From Celoporthe dispersa (Eukaryota > Ascomycota > Sordariomycetes > Diaporthales > Cryphonectriaceae), in contig WAID01000009.1 of the NCBI GenBank assembly GCA_016584495.1, positions 1,860,001 through 1,924,000 on the forward strand: a stretch of 64,000 bases of DNA, read 5' to 3'. Below are positions 1 to 10,745 of the stretch, piece by piece. A program made the translations under genes and the position numbers. The notes beneath the pieces are model-generated. The model was not told where the DNA came from. It worked only from the letters and a program-made list of their open reading frames with translations, and did not search any database. Position 1 is the stretch's first letter. Each line of letters begins with the position of its first letter.

Positions 1-9
1 CTCCCTCAC

Positions 10-158
10 CTAATATTTGCCAGCTCCTTGTTGATGCGCTTCTCCTCCAGCTCTCGCGCTCTTGCGTTTCTCAGGTCTGCAATGAACTGGACGAGACCGC
101 GCATGTTCGAGTTGTTGGAACTCGACCGGCCGAGGAAGCCGGCAGCTGTGGACGACAT
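10..158 (-). CDS. APL3: AP-2 complex subunit alpha (alpha-adaptin), first exon only
   Basis: This is the 5' exon of a large-chain adaptin; the rest lies beyond the left edge. It encodes about 49 residues that contain MRGLVQFIADLRNARARE and then EEKRINKELANI, the signature N-terminus of the AP-2 alpha chain. In the family this helix precedes the trunk solenoid that binds PtdIns(4,5)P2 and dileucine cargo at the plasma membrane during clathrin-mediated endocytosis. The start is the ATG at 158-156, which gives a short Ser/Asn-rich leader (MSSTAAGFLGRSSSNNSN) before the conserved helix. The exon ends at position 10 in phase 2, followed by a GTGAGG donor, so the split Arg codon is completed in the next exon. 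It is transcribed divergently from the NDUFAF5-type gene, about 1.3 kb away. Identity is secure from the motif. Everything after residue 49 is unseen. Confidence 0.88.
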
Positions 159-825
159 GATGGAGATCCGGGGCCCGGGGGGTTCCGCGACAGAGGACGA
201 CGATGTAGCACGAGGAGATGGATCGAGCCGGCGGGATGCAGTCTTATGCAGCAGCAGGTGGTGATGAGGTCAGACGGTCGAGCTGATCCGTATACAATGC
301 GAGGGCGGGATCACCCATGAGACATCGCCGCAAGAACAGGCGTCGGTTCGGTCGGGCGGGAGCAAAGGCGAACAAGGTGGTAAAGGGAATCACTGCTCGT
401 AGTGGACGGTGGGTTTCAGGTGGACGGCGCCGGCATGGTCAGAGAAGGGACCCTGGAAGGACAAGGAGGAGACGGGCAGGTAAGGGCCGGGGATACGACG
501 CGACTTCCTGCGACCTTGGGAGGAGGGGCGAATGGTTCGGTTCGAAGCTCGCGGCGGTGCTGTGTGCTGTCGACCTGACAAAAGGGGATGGGATGGGATT
601 GAATGCTGGTCTGGCCTAGTGGAGAGTCGCGGCCCGTTTCGAGGCACGCAGCGGAGACTGGTCAGTTGATGCACGGACCCCTCGACTCGAGTAATCAACA
701 GCGAAACAACCAACAATCCAATTGAGCATGTACAACAGATAAAGTACCATGTACTGTGTACCGTAGCCCGACCTCTTGTCATGCCTTCTCCTCTGGTGGC
801 TGGATGCGACGAGAAGCCTGAAAAA

Positions 826-830
<5 letters not shown>

Positions 831-857
<27 letters not shown>

Positions 858-883
858 TATGAGAGAGAGAGATATGAGAGAGG
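831..883. repeat. Imperfect (GA)n microsatellite
   Basis: About 13 AG units are followed by two GATATGAGAGA variants, directly visible in the sequence. Confidence 0.95.
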
Positions 884-1322
884 CCCTGCTGAACAACACC
901 AGCCCTGAAATTGGATCCTGGATGCTGTCTGTCCCGTACAGAGAGAAGCTGGTTCCCATCCGGAACGAGAGCCCAGAACCTATTGCAGACGAGGTACCAC
1001 AGTACACACAGAGAGGTAATATCATTACACAAGCCACTATCAATGTAATTGCCTCGACGACCCATCCTTTTCAGCCGCCACCAAGTTTGCTTCTGCACAA
1101 CGGACCGGCGACAGGGGCAGTAAGGAAGACACAAAGACACGTGGGAAACGATAACCTTACTTTCCCGTAAAGTACTACTTTCCCACTGCTATTATGGGTA
1201 CATGCTAAAGTACCATCGCATACATACTAACATGGTAATTAGCGTATGCAGATTGCATAAGCCGGCTGCTGGCTGCTGTTACGCCAAAAGGTCCCTCAAG
1301 CGGTAGTGACCGCTCGATGACG

Positions 1323-1340
1323 TTTTTTTTTTTTTTTTTT
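1323..1340. repeat. Poly-T tract (18 nt)
   Basis: Uninterrupted run of 18 T upstream of the NDUFAF5-type gene leader. Confidence 0.95.
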
Positions 1341-1439
1341 AGAGCCTCGAGCTCTCGCTAGCTAGAGCTCCCACAGCAGGCCCCCTCCCCCCACCCATCT
1401 CCGTTGTATCTCTTGTCCACAACCTCACTCCCTCGCACC

Positions 1440-1445
1440 ATGTAA
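1440..1445 (+). promoter_or_regulatory. Minimal start-stop uORF (ATGTAA)
   Basis: An ATG immediately followed by TAA sits nine bases before the main ATG at 1455, in a CACC-ATG context that should be recognised well. Start-stop elements are known to hold initiating and terminating ribosomes and to repress downstream initiation. Here that is inference. It matters only if transcription starts upstream of 1440. The overlapping GTAAGA could alternatively be a splice donor. Confidence 0.5.
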
Positions 1446-1454
1446 GATTCTACC

Positions 1455-2578
1455 ATGAGCACGACCCTGTTACGAGCGCGCGCGCCTCGACTTACCCAGG
1501 CTGCAACTGCAACCTGCCGCCGCGCATACGCCTTCCAGGCCTCCGGGGCACCCGTCTTCGAGGTCTTCAACCGTCGCACCAAATGGCTGCAGAAGGAGAG
1601 GGCAGCCTCCGACGTCGAGGGCAGCAGGCAGGCCGACTACCTCAAGGATGAGGTAGCTACCCGCCTCTGCGAGCGTCTCCCTGGTAAACGACTCACCACC
1701 TCCTCCGCTATTCCCCTCCTATCCCCCGTCCGCCAGCTGACCGCCCCTCGCCGCAGGACATCAAACGCCATTTCCCCCGCGCCCTCGACCTCGGCGCCAA
1801 CACCTGCAACATCGCCCGCGCCCTCGTGCGTGAGAACCCGGACCCGGACCCGGCGCGGCCCATCTCGCCGCCCCTGTCGACCCGCATCACCGAGCTCGTC
1901 GCTGCCGACGCCTCGCACGCCCAGCTGTACCGCGACGCCGACCAGCCCTTCAACGACAGCCTCTCCATCACGCGGCACGTGCTGGACGACGAGGAGTCCC
2001 TCCCCTTCGAGGCCGGGTCGTTCGACCTGGTCATGAGCAGCCTCAGCCTGCACTGGGTCAACGACCTCCCGGGCGTGCTGGCACAGATCAACAGCATCCT
2101 GCGCCCGGACTGCCCCTTCCTGGGCGCCATGCTGGGCGGCGACACGCTGTTTGAGCTGCGCACCTCGCTGCAGCTCGCCGAGCAGGAGCGCAGGGGCGGC
2201 ATCTCACCCCGCGTCTCGCCCCTCGCCGACGTGCGGGACTGCGGCGGCCTGCTGCAGAAGGCCGGCTTCAAGATGCTGACCGTCGACGTCGACGACATCA
2301 TCGTCGACTACCCGGACACCTTCGAGCTGATGAAGGACCTGCAGCTCATGGGCGAGAGCAACGCCGTCCTCGGCAGGGAGATGGGCGCCATCCCCCGCGA
2401 CGTCCTGCTCGCCAACGAGGCCATCTACCGCGAGCTCCACGGCAACCCGGACGGCACCATCCCCGCCACCTTCCGCATCATCTACATGATCGGCTGGCAC
2501 GACTCTCCGGACCAGCCCAAGCCTCTGGCGCGGGGCAGTGGCGACATCAACCTCAAGGACATCCTCGAGAATAAGTAA
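1455..2578 (+). CDS. NDUFAF5: Mitochondrial complex I assembly methyltransferase-fold protein (NDUFAF5 family)
   Basis: The product resembles NDUFAF5, a matrix SAM-dependent methyltransferase-fold protein that in animals hydroxylates an arginine of NDUFS7 early in complex I assembly. The N-terminus (about residues 1-25) is Arg/Ala-rich without acids, as in a mitochondrial presequence. It is followed by VFNRRTKWLQKERAA and then ALDLGANTCNIARAL, the SAM-binding motif I. Later come SSLSLHWVNDLPG, GAMLGGDTLFELR and QLAEQERRGGISPR, all family hallmarks. The start at 1455 is the first ATG that gives a presequence. Exon 1 ends at 1683 (donor GTAAAC). Using the acceptor at 1736 (53-nt intron, 1684-1736) keeps frame and gives 356 residues. 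The better-looking acceptor at 1756, with CTGAC just upstream, would precede the conserved DIKRHF exactly but is out of phase by one base, suggesting an extra G at 1683-1684. Stop at 2576-2578. It is convergent with ARC15. Confidence 0.9.
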
Positions 2579-3145
2579 GAAGGAGTGTGTGGCTATCAGG
2601 CGGCTGCTGCGGAACACCAACATGATGGTGCATGTTCGATGTCGGGACACTGAGGCCAGGCACGGCCGGGATGTACAGAACACGCGGTTCGACACCCAGG
2701 CAAGAAACATGGTGATGGTGTGCGCGAAAAGGGCTCCAAAACTCTCTGCAGTGGCGGTATGTTCCCGGGGCTGTTGACGGGTCGTCCGGGTTTCCCTGGG
2801 ACGAGGTCACGCCCGAACGCAATCAACACGCAACGTAGGGCGCCAGTTTACAGCAAGGTCACAAATATTGTATAATACCTTTTGTCTCGAGAGAACAGTA
2901 CATGCAGGTTGTACAAGCGATCTAGCCGTTGGTAAGGGTCATTTGGAAGACCTATACATATATTACTACACGTAAGAGCCAGAGCAGACGAGCCACGGTA
3001 TCAATGTCGTGTGCTTTTAGGATATGGATTCTTATTCTTTGAACAATATGGCATCAGCACCTACAGGCAAGCAGCCCGCACCCGGGTGCCTCTCGTCGCC
3101 GCGAGGTGACGATGATCAGGTACCCATCATTCGCCCACCTTGGGC
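2579..3145. other. Convergent intergenic region (3' ends of NDUFAF5 and ARC15)
   Basis: 567 nt between two convergent stop codons. It should contain both 3' UTRs and poly(A) sites; TATAATACC at about 2870 and TATACATATATTAC at about 2953 are AT-rich patches. No gene was recognised. Confidence 0.6.
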
Positions 3146-4182
3146 TTATACCTTCCGCCAGTCCGTCATCACCCGTCCTATGCAGCCCAGCCCAGCGACA
3201 TCAACCACCTTCTCGTGCCAGCTCAGCAGCACGCTCATGCCCGCACCCGACGACTCGTTCGCCGCGCCAGGGCGGCCCCCTATCTGGCTGAAACCCGTGG
3301 CCTGGGGCGTGACCCTGGTGGGTGTGCGGGGGGCGCCGGCCGCGGACGTCGACGCCATGCCCTTGTACCTGCAACGCATCATCAGCTCTACTGAACGGTA
3401 CGCCATCACAACAGTGATCTCGGGCCAAGGGAGGGGGGGGGCACCTACAGGTACTTCATGAGAACATCCAGCAGCTCGCTGCCACCTTCGGAGGCGTAGA
3501 TGCTCTGGAGCATGGGTGTCATCTCGCTGGCCTTGATGGACTGGAGGACCTCGACGACGGTCTGCAGATGTGCGTCCTGTTGTGTATCCACCGCATAGAG
3601 TCAGCATCCACTCCAGACACACACATACACACACACACACACTCTCTCTCTCTCTCCCCTCCTCGCTGTGCTCATCTCCCATATCGAGTATCTCTCTCCT
3701 CCCTCACCCGTCCTCGGCACTCGCCTGAGGAGCACGGTCCCTCTAGACCCCCCTCCCCCACTCCCTCTCTCCTCCTCCTCCTCCTCCTCCACTACCACCA
3801 CAGACCACCTATTCTTCTTTTTTTTTTTCCCCTCTCGTTCCATCGGCATCTCCGCCTCCCCTTCCCCCCTCTCTTCCTCTCCCACCAATCCGACCACCCG
3901 ACGTATTGAACCATGATAAGGACATACCTTTGCGAGGTCCGGCCCGTTGTACACGGGCATCTCCAGACAGCCCCTCAGCGCGCCCTCGGCGTCGCCCCCG
4001 CGCAGCAGCTGCCTAACCTGCCCCGCGAGCGTGCGGACCTCGGCCTCGCCGACCTCGGGCAGCGGCGGGTGCAGCGTCGACGTGTCGAAGTTGACTGATG
4101 AGTCCTCCTGCAGGGCGTCGATGTCGATCGTGCGCCAGGCATCGGTCATGGAGGCCGCCGTGACTTCGCGGATGACGGACAT
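3146..4182 (-). CDS. ARC15: Arp2/3 complex subunit 5 (p16-Arc)
   Basis: This encodes the smallest Arp2/3 subunit, which tethers ArpC4/ArpC1 in the actin-branching complex at cortical actin patches. There are three exons. Exon 1 is 4182-3928 (phase 0), exon 2 is 3576-3449, and exon 3 is 3368-3146, giving 201 residues. Visible family features are an acidic N-terminal half with WRTIDIDALQEDSS, a central LRGCLEMPVYNGPDLAK, the helix DAHLQTVVEVLQSIKASEM, then LLDVLMKYLYKGM. The end is LLSWHEKVVDVAGLGCIGRV, typical of the ARPC5 C-terminus. The splice sites are GTATGT/CAACAG and GTAGGT/TTGCAG. Intron 1 (3577-3927) is 351 nt, several times the local norm, and is full of microsatellites. The region before YKGM carries a Ser/Gly/Pro-rich insertion relative to animal proteins. 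The frame is intact throughout. It is convergent with NDUFAF5, and its promoter faces the large gene-poor block. Confidence 0.93.
3617..3790. repeat. Microsatellite cluster inside ARC15 intron 1: (CA)n(CT)n and (TCC)n
   Basis: A compound (CA)n-(CT)n tract runs 3617-3657 and a (TCC)n tract 3771-3790, followed by a T-run at about 3822. All lie within the 351-nt intron; on the transcribed strand they read as (AG)n(TG)n and (GGA)n. Confidence 0.9.
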
Positions 4183-7100
4183 CGTGACGGATCGTTCTTC
4201 TTTGGTGAAAAAGGGGGGAGAGGAGAGGAAGTGTTGAGGGTGTTCACTTGTGGCGTCAAGCTGGAGGGGCGCGGGAGGGAAGGGGAGGGGTCCGATTAGG
4301 GGTCGAGGGGACTCGGTGTCTTGCTGTGTTGGCTGTCGAGGAGGAGTAAGGGGGATTGATGGATGGCTTCGATTCGTGATACTGCAGATAGGATCTCGGC
4401 CTTTCTCCGTCCGTCAATGAGATGCTGGTCGCGGGTGGTGGCGAGCGTCGTCGTCGTCGGCGCCGTCGTCGTCGAGATGAAGCTTGCTTCGTTGGGGGGT
4501 TGGTGCGGTAGGCTTGAAGCAGCTGTAGTTAGTTGGCTGTGGTCAGTCGTCACCGACAAGACAGCTCGGCAGGCGCCACAGTGTTTTCCCCGCCGAATCA
4601 TAGTGGGGTATGCTGCTGTGGCTGGCCGGCCTTCCCGCATGGAGAGCACCGCTACCACGGTTACAGTGAGTGAGCCGAACCCCCTTACTACGGTGCCGTG
4701 GCACAGCTCCTAGCTGAGAGGGTGGTAGAGCCTCAACCACACTGCTGGACGTCCCTTACCACATGGCGCCTCACGCTCTCTCAACCAGTCGCCTGTCTGC
4801 ACACACTTCACTTGGCCAAGATCTCGATCGCCCGCCCAGCCCAGCTCAAATTAACTTTGCAAACTTTTTTTTTTTTTGATACATTACGAGAGAAGGAAGA
4901 AGAAAGAAAAGAAAAACCAATTTCCCTGATGTCATGAGCTCTCCTGACATGTCAGATGTTGTTCCGCAGCTTGTCGAAACTCTGTTCAGCACTGACTGAC
5001 ATTGACAGGTCATACCGTACCCAGAGCGCAGCTCCAGCAGCCCCCCCCCCCAAAAAGGGAAAAGAAGAGAAGAAAAAAAAGATCCTTGGAGTTCTGATTT
5101 TACCTCGTCTAGCTTCATCAAACTACGTGTCGTGTGTGTATGTGCGCGTGTACTTGTAATGGTACAAGAACTCAGTTACTAGTGTTGCGCCACGCGGACG
5201 GACTTCCACCACCCAAAGTTCCCCCTCCTCAACTGATGACTCGCCACAAACACGCGCGCACATACACCCAGATTCACCGTGCTCTCTACTGCTCGGGTCT
5301 AGGCTGTGAGGTTGCATCAAGCTAGGCCAGCTAAAGAGGAGGAGAACCTTCTTCTTCAGCGTTCCGGCGGGGTTTCAAGAGCCGCTATGCGAGACCACCC
5401 TCCCAATGGAGCAACTACTGACTGACTCGGCCGGTACGGAAGCAGCATAACAAAGCTGAAGCCGATCCCCAAACTATCACGGTCGAGATCCTCGTCATAA
5501 GAATGCGGATATATCAACTTTCCTTTGGGAAGGGGGGGGGTGGTCTTGGTGCATTTGTATGAGTCGCGTGTTGTTGTTTCTTTTTCCCCTGGGCTAGAGA
5601 ATCTCTCAGCCGCACGACGGCTTGGGGTTGAACCCCTTGTCGGCCGAAAAGGTCTAGAACTATGGGTTCGATTGATGTGAGAGCTGTCCTCCTTGACCAT
5701 GTAGATGAGATGGGATGAAAGTGTGTACTAGTACTTTGTAGCATGCGCATTACATTTCAGGGTCACGCCACTCGTGGCGCAGGTGCTCTACTTTGCAAGA
5801 AACTCCAGACTTGATGAGGGGAGAGGGGGGGGGTCGGGTTCTCTCAGCGCAGTACTTTACATAGTACATCATGTGAGCAAGTTCGCTTTCAGATTGACAG
5901 GCAAAACATCCATCCTTACTTGTGCAAATAAAGTTCCAAACCTCTAAGAGTCATGACCACAAAGGAAGAGAAGAAGGGGAAAAAAGGAAAGAAGAAAAAG
6001 AAGAAAAAAAAAAGTAAAACAAGACAGAAGTGCGACGAGATCTCGTCTTGGAAGTCAAGGCCGGTCTGAGCCCTCCACCCCCATGACAACTTTCTCACCG
6101 AGACGTAACTCAAATTGTCGCAGACCTCACCTCACGGTGTGTGTCGAAGAGATCGCACTCGGTTCGCTCCAAGCGTCAAACAACAACGACGAACCTGAGC
6201 AGGGATCCCAAGTGCGGCCGCGGATAAGAAGCCGGGCGGACTGTCTAGATGGGCAGGGTCTATGTGGGTACAAAAGAAGAAGAAGAAGGAAAAAAAAAAT
6301 CGGAGACAGCAAAAGACCAGAAGAAGAAAAAAAGAAGAACAAGAAAAAGTCGGTGGCTGGGCTGTCAAGTGATCGGCCTACATACTATGTCATATGTAGA
6401 TACAGCACAAAACCTGTTTCCAAACGATGCAGTGTCGCTCGGATAGTGTGCAATGTGCATTGCATGGCACCAGTGCATCATTGCCACCACTTCCGCTTGA
6501 GAAACAGGCCAATACACAGGAAATCTTGCCGAGCTGGTCCTGCTACGTACTACTGCCATGTGCGAGGAGTCACACCCATCGCTATGACACCTTTGGTAAC
6601 AGGTATGAGGAGACAGACGATCAGGCACTCTTGACAACAGTAGGCCAGGCCAAGGACCCATCCTGCTTCTCATCTTCTGAAATTAGCAGCAGCCTCTGAG
6701 AAAAGATGAACCGCATCCATGGCGGCAAGTGGACCTGCACGCACCGTAGTGCGGGAAAGTTCCCCGGTAGTCCGCAGGGCCACGGGGGGCAGGGGTTTAG
6801 ATTTTATGCGACTTGTGACAGCGCGGGTTGCTTCCGGGCCGCTGAGGTCTGCTGGACCTTGCCTGATGAGCTCCCATGCCCGGAAATTGATCAGACCTGG
6901 ACGGCTAAGGTCAATTGGGAGCTACTCACTCGTCAGTGATGCTCCGCCCTGCCGCGCGGCTCAGGTTTGGGTGCTTATTTGGGGGGAGGGAGGGGGAAAG
7001 GTTGCCGCAGTAGGTGGTGACTAGAGTGCAGCAAGGGGATCCTGCGGTCAGAGCGATGGGGACCCGAGCAAGATAGACGCGGTTTCAAATCGGGGCGTGC

Positions 7101-8230
7101 CCAGGCTCTACATGTGCGATACTAACACCCACACACGACAAGCGGAGGAGGGCCCTACGACGCGTGACACACCGTCTCTCCAGAGAGGAGAAATTATGGG
7201 TGTCCTCTTTTCACTACGAGCGTCTGCCGTTTAACATGTTCGGGACTGCCGTTACTCCGTTGACTAGAGTCTAGGACCTGCTCCACCAACACGCATAGCC
7301 GTCGCGTGGCCGGCGGGTCTCCATTTCGCCCCGTGTAAATGTCCTCATATGAAAACATGTAGATCACGGGTTTCTCCTGCTTGCAAGCGTTCATGATGGC
7401 CCTTGGGGAGGCTGCTTTTTGTGGCAGGCGCGCACGTCCTCACAGCGAGGTTCTCTGCCCAACCAAAAGGGCACGCCAGGGCAAGCCAGAACCCACGACA
7501 CTGGATCATGACAGGATTTTCATGGACATCGAGGCCCCACCGCTTCTTCGTTCTCACCGAGCGGGCTTATCTGACGGCTGTCAAATCTCTCAAGCGATGA
7601 TAAGCATGCCTGTGGCACGGAAGTTGTGCTGCCCCGTGTTGCCATGCCGACAGGGCTTCCAAGCCTGGGCCGCCTGCATCATTGGGTGGCCTCTTGATTC
7701 CATCACCTTCTAGCTTCGCCCTCGGAACATCGCGAGCCTGGTGGTGCGATGTTAACACCTCTCAGGGTCTTCGGCACTTCCTGAAGGATTCATACCCCGT
7801 ACTACGACCTCGAGGTGCGCCATCAAGCGTCCTCCACCCCGTGCGAACGAAGAGCAGAGGTTCTCGTGGCCGAGCGGTCCTGCCTTGCTATCCATCCGTC
7901 AGAGCTCATGTGAACCGACGCTTTAATGAAACAAAACAAGGGGCAGAATTAGAATAAAAGCCCAGATACGCGTGAATGGGCCTACATCGTCCCTGAAACC
8001 AAAGATTGTCCATGTTTAGACAAATGATGATTTTGGGAAGTCGGTCAAATCCACAAGTCTCGACAGGGACCGAGGAGTTTCATTCGTGGATCGCTCTTGT
8101 GGTAGGCCCCGCAGTGGGCCATAGATATCAACCTTCCAGAAGGATGTGGATCCCATGGATACGGTAGTATCGAAGGCAATGCGTCTTGATTGCACTGCGG
8201 AGGCATCGTCTATAGCGAGGCTGTCCTCCG
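4183..8230. other. Gene-poor stretch, part 1 (ARC15 promoter side)
   Basis: The first few hundred bases upstream of 4182 must hold the ARC15 promoter and 5' leader. Beyond that I find no protein family. Frames are broken and filled with low-complexity peptides. It contains T-runs (4866-4878), G/C-runs (5040-5049, 5531-5539), purine-rich tracts (5960-6015, 6275-6352) and GTAC-rich words (about 5725, 5845-5870). Confidence 0.55.
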
Positions 8231-8965
8231 GTGACAGGCGCTTCGGAAGTCGGATGCAAAGGGGGGGGGGGGGGATACGAAGGATCCAAAAAAGTATGTC
8301 ATGACCAGCTGCTGCCCGCCGTGGATGCGAGGATGGGACGAGAGGCCTCTCTCTCTCCTCTTCTCAGAGGCCGCGAGGCCGGCAGGGACCAGTCAGTCAC
8401 ACTGTGGGTACGCACACCGGTTGGCTAGATCATGCAGTCCCGTCTGGGGCCGATCAACAGGAAGCGATTCCGAGAGGATGCCATTGACGTTCGGGGGGAG
8501 AAAAAATTGTGTTAAGCGAAAGGCTAACCAATGGAATTCCCCATCCTCAATTTGGCCTGCTGCCGATAGCAAGAGGGCAACGCCGGGCTGGTGGGCCTGC
8601 TCTGATCCTATTTGTGCATAGTTTTCTCCTGTTTCAAAGTTCGACGATGGCTCTTTGCCTCTTACCGGCTGAGTGGGCGACGCTACGGGGTCGTGGAGGC
8701 AAAGCAAGACATTGCCCCGTGGTGGGAATGAGGAGGAAAGAAGGGGGTGGGAAAAAAAAACGAGGCAGGATAGGATGGTGGAGCACGAAGCGATTGGGAC
8801 GGGCTGAACAGGCCCTGGCCGAATCGATGAGGTCAGGGTTGGGATCGAGAGGAACCCAGATCCAAGGAAAGTTGGTGATGGCGATGATGTGTGTGCGTGT
8901 GTGCGTGCGCGCCTGTGTATCTGTTCTCGTGGGTGACGACAGGAAAGATGCCAGGTGTGAGGTCA

Positions 8966-8995
8966 AGGTCCAGGTCCAGGTCCAGGTCCAGGTCC
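8966..8995 (+). repeat. Tandem AGGTCC hexamer, 5 units
   Basis: Five exact AGGTCC units are followed by degenerate copies to about 9010. This is ordinary minisatellite-like DNA. Confidence 0.9.
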
Positions 8996-9899
8996 CAGGA
9001 CCAGGTCAGGGTGCAGGGAAGGAGGAGGGCAGAGGGCAGAGGGCGGACGTGCTAATGCAGGAACAGCTTCCCTTTCAGGATGGCGTGTTTTAGTCCCAGC
9101 CTGTACTCCAGGTTCTCCATGTGGTTCTGCGGTGGAAGGTACCTTCCATGGGCTCCGCTTGTACCTCGTCCTGGAAGGGCAAGTACCTGTGGGTCTGGCC
9201 CAGGAGGGAGAGGTACATGCGGCCATGCGACCATGCCACGGCCCCCCGGCCCCCCTTCAACCCCCCCCCAAGGACTGCCACCCATACCACAGCACGCTGA
9301 ATCGTATGCACCACCGTCGCAACGGTTCTGACACCTCGTGCACAGAGTCGCGCCTGGGCAAGGGGCCCCACGTTACCTCGACGTTCGATTCGGCCTCTCC
9401 CAGCCTTATACTGTATAGTATAGACGTAGAATATGTAGAAGGGCTGGTAGGTATGGTCTATAAGATGAGGGTGGATTCTTGGTGGTGCCGGCGTGTCGAC
9501 GGGATCGCCTTCCGGGAGACCTCACAAGGCTAATAGGGCCGTATTGTCACCCGCTTCGATCGGGTTTCCCGATGGTATTGTCATGATGATGTGTTGTGTG
9601 GCCAAGCCATTCAAGCAATCAGTCAGTTCGTCAGTCAACCAGCTGGGTCAGGTCTGCTGTTACTGCGCGGTCCTGATGTGATCTGTAGGATGGGTGAACG
9701 CTAGTCCTCAAAGAGTAAGACACGATGGCCAGCTTGCCTGATACCTGCTGTGGCACAGCGAGCAGGTCTGCTTGGTGAAATGAAGCTGAGACAGACCGGC
9801 CGACTGAGTGGTGAGCCTCAGCCTGGTCGGTTCGGCCCTATCTCCTTGCCTCGGTCTGGACTGCTGGCACCTGATCTGCCTGTCGTCACTCTTGAGTGG

Positions 9900-9901
<2 letters not shown>

Positions 9902-9932
<31 letters not shown>
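9902..9932. repeat. (GA)n microsatellite
   Basis: About 15 GA units, uninterrupted. Confidence 0.95.
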
Positions 9933-9935
<3 letters not shown>

Positions 9936-10705
9936 GGTTGCCTCAACGCGATCTGCTGTCGTACTGCGGATGATGTCAGTCTAGTTCATCTGGGCTGTCA
10001 GCCCAGTCAGCCTCCGGACCTGACATAGCCGTCTGCTAGTGATGGTACACAACAGCGTGGTTTTCTAAGAATAGTCTTGCCGTTCTCCTTTTTTTTTTTC
10101 TTTCTTTCCTCTCTCTCGACCTTCTCCTCTTGGTTGACTTACGGCTGCAGTGTCTCGGCATGGTCTTCTCTATCTCAGCTATGTGTTGGTGTTGGTACCC
10201 TTTTGGATATCGTACCACCCTGTCGGGGGGTGGGATTCGCTCGCCAGTGAGTGGGTGGCTTATTCTCCAATGTCTCAACGGTACTCGTGTCAGTCAGGCA
10301 GGGACGGCGAAAAGGACAGCTCACCTAACCTCAACCACTGGGGGGACGAGATGAGGCCAGGACCCTCGCCGTGGGGCCCAGTCCACCTCATTTCTGCGGA
10401 GCGACCCACACCGCACTGTCGGGTTGGTTGTCCCTGCAGCCCTGGAATTGTTCTGGAAGGAGTGGGGTTCCTGCAGAAATCACAATTTCCAGAGGCGCAG
10501 GGCTCAAACACAGCAGCCAGCCATAGTTGCAGTGCTGCTGTACCACCATAGTACGTACCTCTTCCTGGTCTCCCCCTCCGCCTCCTCCTCCTCCTCTCCA
10601 AGGGCCTGCCTGTCGCCTGGGACCGTTTTATGCAGAGGTCCCGCCTCCAAAACCCAAAGGGAGATGAGATGCACGATAAATTTGGTACTCTGCTGCACCT
10701 GCCTC

Positions 10706-10745
10706 GCATTGCATCGCATCGCATTACGTCGCATTACATCTCATC
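10706..10745. repeat. Imperfect pentamer array GCATY
   Basis: Eight consecutive pentamers read GCATT, GCATC, GCATC, GCATT, ACGTC, GCATT, ACATC and TCATC. Confidence 0.8.

Larger units (their letters stand above)
159..1439. promoter_or_regulatory. Divergent intergenic region, AP-2 alpha / NDUFAF5
   Basis: About 1.3 kb separates two divergent start codons, so it must hold both promoters and 5' leaders. It contains an imperfect (GA)n tract (831-883), an 18-T run (1323-1340) and several GTAC-rich words, for example around 745-770 and 1165-1205. A pyrimidine-rich, CCCC-containing stretch (about 1370-1440) directly precedes the plus-strand gene and looks like its leader. I see no convincing gene; the open frames here are low complexity. 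Confidence 0.6.

Noticed and set aside
2680..2700. Perfect-looking B box GGTTCGACACC
   Set aside because: Flanking bases do not form a T-stem and no A box is correctly spaced; it lies in the NDUFAF5 3' flank.
7862..7885. GTGGCCGAGCGGTC, resembling the A box and D-arm of a tRNA-Leu/Ser
   Set aside because: No B box, no T-arm and no acceptor-stem pairing within 120 bases on that strand.
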